Of a stretch of 51,690 nt of DNA, positions 46,826 through 51,690 are shown one piece after another (position 1 is the first letter of the stretch; each line of letters opens with the position of its first letter). Below the pieces are notes generated by a model. That model saw only the letters and a list, made by a program, of their open reading frames with translations. It was not told where the DNA came from and searched no databases. Where the stretch lies: contig NW_006766890.1 of assembly GCF_000275845.1 (NCBI RefSeq), forward strand, positions 1-51,690, given 5' to 3'. A program made the position numbers and the translations under genes. The DNA is from Dichomitus squalens LYAD-421 SS1 (lineage: Eukaryota > Basidiomycota > Agaricomycetes > Polyporales > Polyporaceae).

Positions 46826-47765
46826 TCAAGCGGCAGACTCTGAGCGCGGATATGTCAGTAGGAGCATTATACCTGACATATCGATTGACCTTCCCACGTA
46901 CCCTTGGAGATCTCGCCCCGCCATAATATCAGGTCGTCCTTCATGAGTTGTAGAATCATCAGCGCGTCTTCGATGTTTGACATTGCCGTCGACGCATCGG
47001 CTACCGCTGCAGCAACTGCTTCGTCGAACGCATGCTTCGCAAGGTGGCACGCGCGCTCGGGGCTCCGCATGATGTCGTGGAAGTAGACCGCGAAGTTGAG
47101 GGCCAAACCAAGGCGGGTAGGGTGCGTTGGAGGGAGAGTGGCGAGCGCATGTCGGTACGCGAACTTATAGGCTTCCAATGAGGCCTTGCCCAGTTCCTCT
47201 TGTGAGTTTAGTCGAGTGAGCTCGGCAAGATATCGATAGTAGTCCCCTCGCCTGTAGCACGTCAGAACATATCCGGAGACCACGGCCCTACGACCGTATG
47301 ACGTACATCTTGGAATAGAAGACCTTCTCTTCTCCATCGCTTGCGGCGGGTATCAACTGCTTCTCAAGGAGGTCAACAACGTCTCTGCAGAGTTTGTCGA
47401 GGTCTCGCTCGATCCGATCCTTCTGCACGCGCATGAGCTTGACCTGACGCCGCGTAGACGAGAGCGCCTCCTTCTTCTGCAGCGCGTCGATGGTCCGCCA
47501 GCTCGCCCGCAAGGTTGCGGTCAGATTCTTGTACGCTATCGACAGCAGGTTACGTTCATCGATGGTAAGCTGAGCGTTGTGGTCGTTGATGATGTCCTTA
47601 AGCTGGGCGATGACATCTTCGGTATTATGATGCCCGGAACGGGACGCAGGTCTGTCATACGTGTCTCGGGCACCAGACGTATGCACACGTACCGTGATAC
47701 CGTTCAGCTTGATCCGCGATCTTCGCAAGGAACAGACAGTCTAGTCGTGAGAGCGAGATGTCCAT
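46826..47765 (-). CDS. Divergent 14-3-3 protein
   Basis: Four exons (47693-47765, 47307-47616, 46902-47251, 46826-46839) give 248 residues, the normal 14-3-3 length, with every phase agreeing. Family landmarks: LAKIADQAERYHDVI (helix A), NLLSIAYKNLTATLRASWR (helix C), KVFYSKMRGDYYRYLAEL, LPPTHPTRLGLALNFAVYF, and MILQLMKDDLILW. The phosphopeptide-binding set, equivalent to Lys49, Arg56, Arg127 and Tyr128 of human zeta, is kept. Divergent points: Leu replaces an Arg before Arg56, the loop after helix C is unusual (KKEALSSTRRQ), and the tail is short (SKESAA) rather than long and acidic. 14-3-3 proteins bind phosphorylated clients as dimers. This looks like a paralogue beside the canonical fungal copy. 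The second intron is 76 nt and its acceptor (CCGAAG|AT) is inferred from phase. Confidence 0.9.
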
Positions 47766-48628
47766 TTGCTGAATATCGCCTATTGAGATTGGGGACAGAC
47801 ACGCGAAAACGTTCGAGTTGGATTCAGCCTTCAGATGCGGCACCATAGTCAGTGTTGAAGAGGGGATGACGAGTCGTCAGCCGGGTAGAGAGACGACGTC
47901 CGCAGCTAGGCACGTTACGAGCTACCTTATATCAATCCTCGACGACAGGGCAAAGGGGAACAGGTGGCAGGCGTGCCGCCTGAGACTATCTACGAATAAG
48001 GCATTGATGAGGCTATGAGCTAATGACCGGCATGAGACTGCATCTTGAGATTGTGGCTCTACAGGCTGTGGGGAGCAAGGCCATGAGGTATGAAGGGATC
48101 GAGATGACCGTACGGCGCACCGTTCAGTTGAGTCGTCGCGGCCTGCAACATGAGGCTTCTCCAGGGCGCCTAACAAGAGGCCCGTGCCCTTTTAGGCAAC
48201 CGTCGTGGTTTGCGCTGAGGTGGGTGTGCTTCCCAGGCTGCAGCGCCGTTAGGGAATTGGAGACGCTTTCAGGGCCACCATCTCTCACCGCAAGATTGTG
48301 TTGTGACTCGTCATGAGGATTGCTCTGTAACACGAGTCCGGGATCATCCACCCTCGTTGCGATGGCGGGCCGATTTCTCCGAGCTATTTCCAGCTCAGAG
48401 ACCAGGATCGACGGTCCTGATCTGCTTATACCATCGTGCTCACAGTCGTCTCACAGCAAAGTAGGCGTACCGATAAGTTGAGGTTACAATGGATAACACT
48501 GATACATGCAGTTGAGGTAGTACTATCGTTATCGTCGTTAAGCCGTTTAGTTTAGCCAGACCAGACAGCTCCACCCGGACTAGGGGAGGGAAAATTAGTG
48601 AAGTTCATCAAGAATGTATACTTGCGCC
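47766..48628. other. Intergenic region upstream of the 14-3-3 gene
   Basis: About 860 bases with only short open frames on both strands. It should hold the 14-3-3 promoter and the 3' UTR of the LPMO gene. Nothing else is supported. Confidence 0.5.
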
Positions 48629-49666
48629 TTACGCGGTGTAGTTCTGTAGGTTGTTGTAGATGTTGACAGTGATGCCGGGGTCCGTGGGCTGGTAAGCACC
48701 CGGAAGAGCAATCTTCGGGGGGTTGGCGCTGCCGCCGCCTGTGATCTTGACCTGAGCGCAGCCAATGTACTGAGCAGGGAGAATGCGAGTCAGCACAGCT
48801 CTCCCGTTGTTTCATCACCTAGACTTACGAATTGAGCACCAGGGTAGCTCTGGGCGACGTGGAGGGCGATCTAGAGATTAGCTCATGTCAGATACTGATG
48901 TTACATCCTAGTATTATAAAACCCTCACAATCTCGGAACGGAGGAGGTACTCGCCAGCGGGGAGCGATGAGGGGATCACAACGCTGTGCTTGCCTGTAAA
49001 GCATAGCGTCAAATTCTGGGCTCGATGTTATGTCGTATTTTGTTGCATACCGCTGTTGGAGTTGACGACATCGGTCGCCCACTGCTGAGACTGAGCGTTC
49101 AGGAGACCGGACGAGTATATCTTCGTCCAAACGGTACCCTGACCATCAAACGACGCAGCGGTCGACGGTGCTTTGGCAATGTAGACCTGGACAGGGCCCT
49201 TGTGGCCACCAGAAATGGCGTCCTCACCAGTACGCTGGTCGTGCTGGTGCCACTCAAAGGTGATCTATGGGAGTTCAGTGAGGACTACGCGCCTGCAGCT
49301 CAGGCCAACATCTGCGTACGTTGGCACCGGCCGGTATGGACAGAGTCTGGACGTTGGCGCCGGAGAGACCATTGACGTTGCAAGTCAAGTCGGTCGAGGT
49401 GACGTCGGTGACAGGGTTGTTATTGGGGGGGACACGGATGTAGTTGTTCTGGCCCTCGTCAACCTAGAAGTTTGATTTCAGTGACTGATTTCGGAAAGTA
49501 TCAGAGGAGACGTTACTCACGCCATTATCCCAGATATATTGCATCGTGACTGCGATGGCATAATTGCTTCGGCATCCATTCGCTTGCTAGGGCAGGGATA
49601 GTGACACTTACAATGGGCGTTAGCCGCAGCCGCAGCCGTGAGGACAGAGAGGATAGCGAGCTTCAT
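48629..49666 (-). CDS. AA9 lytic polysaccharide monooxygenase
   Basis: Seven exons (49612-49666, 49521-49549, 49320-49463, 49051-49264, 48929-48993, 48829-48870, 48629-48769) give 229 residues. A signal peptide ([17 protein letters not shown]) is followed directly by His-Phe-Thr-Met. After cleavage that His is the N-terminal copper ligand. The second copper His lies in [17 protein letters not shown]. The secondary-sphere Gln and axial Tyr lie in [12 protein letters not shown]. The C-terminus [20 protein letters not shown] is typical of AA9. The enzyme is a secreted copper monooxygenase that oxidatively cleaves cellulose or related glucans. No cellulose-binding module or GPI signal is present; the protein is the catalytic domain alone. 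The copper-site residues are all kept, so it should be active. Confidence 0.95.
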
Positions 49667-49710
49667 GGCGAACAAATACAGCGGCGCGAAGAAGAGTCAA
49701 GGTATGGATT

Positions 49711-49721
49711 GTCTTTTATAC
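49711..49721 (-). promoter_or_regulatory. TATA box of the AA9 gene
   Basis: On the minus strand the sequence reads GTATAAAAGAC, about 45-55 bases before the ATG at 49666. This is a near-perfect TATA box, uncommon among the housekeeping genes of this window and in keeping with an inducible secreted enzyme. Confidence 0.6.
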
Positions 49722-51475
49722 TATAGGCCATGCCGAATGCCTGGCTCGGTCGCGCGAGCGATCGCTTCTTGCTTGTTCTCGAGGTTTTCGGGGATACGCT
49801 CTGGCGTGACCATCGCTTCTAGTGTGCACTTGGGAAATCGCATGGAGGCCGCCGACTAGCGAGACTACAATATGTGTGGGAGGAGGCGGTCAGATGGTGA
49901 AGCTCGCTGCCGAAGTTGAGGCGCACGATCTTGGCGAAGGATATACATCGGAGGCTATGTCTGGTCACAGGCGGTCGTTGACTACCTAGGGGAGAAGTCT
50001 TGTTATATCCCCTTAGAGATAGCTTCTACGCATCTGTAGTCTCCGACTGATGTCGATAGATGAGAAAGTTGCGTTTCGGGGACGAAGGAACGTTATGTGA
50101 TCGTTTACCTTGATGACCCGATTCGAAAATGTATGCAGTAGCCACACAGAGAGGGAAGGGCGGCATCGCTTGCTGTCACTTGACAAGGCGTGATGATTTG
50201 TTTGCATGATATTGCCTGGGTGCGCACTGAGTGTGAATGACTGACCGAAGCAGACCTGGACATCTTCGGCAGAATCCCGTCACTGGACCGCGAAAATAGC
50301 GCGTGGAGAAGCTAGAACAGCCTAGCTTGTGAGCCTTGCCAAGACAATTTGCGTCTAACACTCAACGGAACTGAAAACAGACTCCGGAGAATCACAAACT
50401 CGAGGATAGGCTTGGCAGTCATCATTTCCTCGACTCAATTGCCTCCGACGTCAGCTTCGCTTCCGCCACGATCCTCGTGCACGTTGCGGATTGATGCGCC
50501 CTATGTCTGTTTCTCGATACCGCGGGCACTGGCCTGTTCATCATGCGACCATGAGCCTGTTGCGACACTGCATATGCCCTTCCCAAAGCTAATGTCAGTG
50601 AGATCACATTTCCGAGAGCAGTCAGTACTGACAGCCTATGGTTGGGTTTGCGGACCCAAGTGATAGTTACCAGCCCGTGTCTGCTCCGCTTACCACCCCT
50701 ATTTCTTCCTCTGGTATATGCACCGTGACACAATCGTTGGCTACCTATGAGTGCCATAGTCACGAACAGGGTTTCGTGTCAAGCCTTGACCTAATGGCGC
50801 CCCTAGCTACCTAGAACACGATGCCAATGGCATCCACGCTACCTAAAGAAGAGGCGGCCTGCACTGGATACACGGGCAGATACGAATCACTCAACCCAGT
50901 CAACCCGCCATTTTCGTCTGAACAGATGTATCAGAACGACAGGTATCACGTCGGGCGGCGCACAAAGGAACGACCATTAGCCGTCGTGGACCAAATACCG
51001 TGCTGTCAATAGGTTGAGGCTTCACATCCCGAGTACGCGGACTAGAAATCTGTACGTCAGTCCCTTCATGATATCTTCAGCTACTCGTCTGCGTATTCGG
51101 TTCTCGACCACGATCTGCTGAGGCAGGAATCGATTTATTTGCGAAGGCAAGACGTTCACCATCCAAGCTGCTCGTAGGTCCAGTGTAACGGATCGTTCAT
51201 TACCTTATCTTATCTACATAGTTAATCTACATCTTGTATCTAAATCTGGATCGTCATGGTGATCGGCGCTGATCCATCTGGATCCGCGCGACGTGGCGAA
51301 GGCTTCTCAGCCTTTCACCACGTCCACCATAGTATACGCCCTCTCAATCTAGAGATTGGTTCAGTGTACTTTGGACTTGTGTGAATCAGGCGACACCCGT
51401 ATCATTACACTTTTTTACACTTCATACCACGAATACGTGGGTTTCTAGATTGTATTGTGTGTTAGGCACCTACCA
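49722..51475. other. Long intergenic stretch, no supported gene
   Basis: About 1.75 kb with the LPMO promoter at its left end. Overlapping open frames near 50349-50763 on both strands lack splice signals, domains and protein-like composition. The right part (51180-51470) is AT-richer, with several short T runs and a short palindrome (aatctagagatt, 51345-51356). Confidence 0.5.
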
Positions 51476-51684
51476 TGACGGAACCCTCGACATCACACGC
51501 GACACACCGTGAGACCGCGAGCTCGACTCGAGCTTCGCCTCTGAGGCGGTCTCCCCAGACCCGGACGCTTCGTCAGGAAGCTCTATCCCCGGAGGTCCTA
51601 GCTCGTCTGGCAGACGTGCGGACTCACCCCGAACCGGCGCTCTCCCAAGGTCCGCAGGGACCCGCCGGTTCTCTGAGGACATAG
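51476..51684 (+). other. Open frame at the right edge, possibly partial gene
   Basis: An ATG at 51476 opens 69 residues rich in Ser, Thr, Arg and Pro (MTEPSTSHATHRE...; LSPEVLARLADVR). It stops just before the window ends. The composition is like the disordered N-terminus of a fungal Gag-type protein, and the AT-rich upstream sequence could be an LTR, but no repeat partner or primer-binding site can be shown here. It may continue through an intron outside the window. Confidence 0.25.
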
Positions 51685-51690
51685 CAAGTA

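Noticed and set aside
50349..50763. Overlapping open frames on both strands, about 105-113 residues
   Set aside because: No domain, splice pattern or protein-like composition; chance frames in intergenic DNA.

Overview
The window is nuclear DNA of a filamentous basidiomycete, most likely an Agaricomycete (mushroom-forming fungus). Protein-coding genes are cut by many short introns (about 48-76 nt) with GTRNGT-type donors and CTRAC-type branch points. The housekeeping genes are of fungal type, and there is an AA9 lytic polysaccharide monooxygenase as expected of a plant-biomass degrader. No tRNA, rRNA, CRISPR array, bacterial operon or complete transposon was seen. Gene models were built by hand from frame, splice signals and family conservation. 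Those with every exon phase reconciled are the RBR protein, SUP35, SLA1, deoxyhypusine synthase, 14-3-3, AA9, cytochrome b5, the TRAPP subunit and the FG nucleoporin.

Layout, left to right. (1) 0.6-2.0 kb: a small gene of unknown function. (2) 4.3-13.4 kb (+): one very large gene, the most unusual in the window. It joins a GBP/atlastin-like large GTPase, a propeller-like region, a long Cys/His-rich zinc-binding region and a C-terminal von Willebrand A domain with an intact MIDAS. (3) 14.1-16.7 kb (-): a coiled-coil protein with a C-terminal membrane anchor. (4) 17.6-21.7 kb (-): an FG-repeat nucleoporin whose 5' exons encode a membrane segment, giving a POM121-like layout. (5) 22.4-24.0 kb (+): cytochrome b5, then a TRAPPC2L/Tca17-type TRAPP subunit. 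(6) 24.4-28.0 kb (-): Rtp1/TANGO6. (7) 28.6-30.9 kb (+): an RBR ubiquitin ligase with an N-terminal cysteine-protease-like domain. (8) 31.2-33.3 kb (-): eRF3/SUP35. (9) 33.9-38.0 kb (+): SLA1. (10) 38.2-44.9 kb (-): SEC7. (11) 45.1-46.5 kb (+): deoxyhypusine synthase. (12) 46.8-47.8 kb (-): a divergent 14-3-3. (13) 48.6-49.7 kb (-): AA9 LPMO. (14) From 49.7 kb to the end the sequence is mostly empty, with a small ORF at the right edge.

Many of these genes serve membrane traffic (TRAPP subunit, SEC7, SLA1, cytochrome b5), translation (SUP35, deoxyhypusine synthase) and nuclear import or assembly (nucleoporin, Rtp1/TANGO6). They are unlinked housekeeping genes, not a cluster. Several neighbours are divergent and share short promoters (nucleoporin/cytochrome b5, Rtp1/RBR, SUP35/SLA1, SEC7/DHS).

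The best candidates for undescribed biology are the GBP-like GTPase/zinc/VWA giant, the predicted protease-plus-RBR fusion and the membrane-anchored FG nucleoporin. All three calls rest on sequence reading alone.
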